Made by a program: the position numbers and the translations under genes
Notes under the pieces: generated by a model
Database searches by the model: none
Told to the model about the DNA's origin: nothing
What the model saw: only the letters and a program-made list of their open reading frames with translations
In this document: positions 6,039-7,085 of the stretch, piece after piece
Position numbering within the stretch: the first letter of the stretch is position 1
Layout: each line of letters opens with the position of its first letter
From: Bacteroidia bacterium
GTDB taxonomy: Bacteria; Bacteroidota; Bacteroidia; Flavobacteriales; Flavobacteriaceae
DNA: 7,085 nucleotides
NCBI GenBank assembly: GCA_030425715.1
Contig: JAUIAA010000110.1
Span: 1-7,085, forward strand
Reading direction: 5' to 3'

Positions 6039-7085
6039 TTATTCCCAATATTGTTTGTCATCATTTTCCATCAATTCTTTAATTTTTTTCTGCTCCCAAT
6101 TTTTACCTAAAATTGGATTGTAGTTAAAAGCTCGTAAGCCTTGGAATACCAAACCAATTCCCCAACCAAACATAGGAAACCAAAACCATTGTAAAGTGTG
6201 TGGGGTAAATCTGTACCAAATAAAAATTAGAAATGGAATTACTATGCAATACGAAATTAAACTACCGTAAAACCCTTTAATTTCATCTACTTGCTGTCTC
6301 GCTTTTAAGTATTTAGACTCTCTTGTTTTATCTATTTTCATGATTTTTATTTTTTGTGTTAAAAGCGGTATTTTTACTGTAAACTCATTGTTTACATTAC
6401 TTATTTTTACCTCCTTTTTCGTAATTAAACTATATCTTTCTTTTATATTTTTTAACCCAATTTTTGTACTATTGGGTAGGCTAATTTTTTGTTTTAAGTT
6501 ATTGGTTATTACCAAATAACCGTTTTCTTCGTAAATATCTATTTGTAAAGGATTTTCGTTCGAAATCACATTGTGTTTCACAGCGTTTTCTAATAATATT
6601 TGTAAGGATAATGGAACTATTTTAAGCTCTTCATCCGAAGCTTTTTCAGGTAAATGAAACTGAATAGCATCTTCAAAACGCATTTTTAATAAATCCATAT
6701 AGGTTCTTGCAAACTCTAATTCTTCTGTTAACGGGATAATATCCTTGCTTTTCTGTTCTAAAACATAGCGGTAAACTTTAGATAATTTGGTAGTAAATTT
6801 TTCTGCCATTTCTGGATTCTCACCAATTAAAGAAGTCAAAACGTTTAAGCTATTAAACAAAAAATGCGGATCTAACTGACTTTTAAGCGATTCGTATTTG
6901 GCAGTTTCTGTTTTTGCAACCACCTTATATTCGGTTACCTTTACTTCATTAGAAATTTTAAAATAATAAAATACATAAAATATCAAGGTAATGATTGTAG
7001 TGATGGTTATACCAAACCAAAAATATAATTTTGAATTATCCAAAAAACTTCCAGGAGCATTTCCAGAGATAAAAACCACTACAAT
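6039..7085 (-). CDS. LytS/YehU-type sensor histidine kinase with a C-terminal 2TM domain; N-terminus outside window
   Basis: The open frame runs off the right edge with no upstream stop, so the true start lies beyond 7085; the GTG at 7079 should not be taken as the start. Using the first visible codon as residue 1, there is a transmembrane helix (about 20-42), a charged coiled linker, and the His_kinase (PF06580-type) block LKSQLDPHFLFNSLN with phosphoacceptor His74. The catalytic domain follows with the N-box LLENAVKHN (164-172, Asn167) and the glycine box GLKNIKERY (210-218). The kinase part ends at FTVKIPLL (235-242), where such kinases usually stop. The frame then continues for 100 more residues from Met249 as a complete 2TM domain, with KYLKARQQVDEIKGFY, WGIGLVFQG and NWEQKKIKELMENDD matching the stand-alone protein downstream. 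It presumably phosphorylates the LytTR regulator. Confidence 0.93.
   Translation of the reverse strand: MVVVFISGNAPGSFLDNSKLYFWFGITITTIITLIFYVFYYFKISNEVKVTEYKVVAKTETAKYESLKSQLDPHFLFNSLNVLTSLIGENPEMAEKFTTKLSKVYRYVLEQKSKDIIPLTEELEFARTYMDLLKMRFEDAIQFHLPEKASDEELKIVPLSLQILLENAVKHNVISNENPLQIDIYEENGYLVITNNLKQKISLPNSTKIGLKNIKERYSLITKKEVKISNVNNEFTVKIPLLTQKIKIMKIDKTRESKYLKARQQVDEIKGFYGSLISYCIVIPFLIFIWYRFTPHTLQWFWFPMFGWGIGLVFQGLRAFNYNPILGKNWEQKKIKELMENDDKQYWE

Noticed and set aside
7077..7079. GTG as the start of the histidine kinase
   Set aside because: The frame stays open to the window edge and a kinase of this class needs more N-terminal membrane sequence, so the start lies outside.

Overview
The window comes from a low-GC, AT-rich member of Bacteroidota, most likely a flavobacterium. 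Three things point there: a DUF3822 gene directly in front of rsmD, 2TM-domain proteins beside a LytS-type kinase and LytTR regulator, and promoter boxes matching the Bacteroidota -7 consensus TAnnTTTG with A-rich leaders in place of strong Shine-Dalgarno sites. No RNA genes, insertion sequences or CRISPR repeats were seen.

Left part, minus strand (1-2477): a short-form RecD-like superfamily 1 helicase is followed by a lipoprotein form of the PBP4/DacB D-Ala-D-Ala carboxypeptidase. The second gene starts at a TTG that overlaps the helicase's 3' end by 11 bases, and it leaves the window before its KTG motif.

Middle, plus strand (2700-4790): after a 222-base divergent promoter region come an unrecognised 244-residue membrane protein, a DUF3822 protein and the 16S rRNA methyltransferase RsmD. 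The three genes overlap (about 38 bases, then 1 base) and look like one transcription unit. A perfect 10-bp hairpin followed by a T-rich run lies inside the first codons of the DUF3822 gene, 36 bases after the previous stop, and looks like a built-in intrinsic terminator or attenuator.

Right part, minus strand (4793-7085): a signalling cluster, read from right to left. It has a LytS/YehU-type histidine kinase (5' end outside the window) carrying a C-terminal 2TM domain, then a decayed remnant of a second 2TM gene, then an intact stand-alone 2TM gene, then a LytTR response regulator. The kinase-2TM joint looks like two formerly separate genes merged by loss of a stop codon. With the pseudogene next to it, this suggests a tandem 2TM family undergoing fusion and loss. 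The kinase presumably phosphorylates the LytTR regulator, and the 2TM proteins are plausible membrane partners of unknown role.
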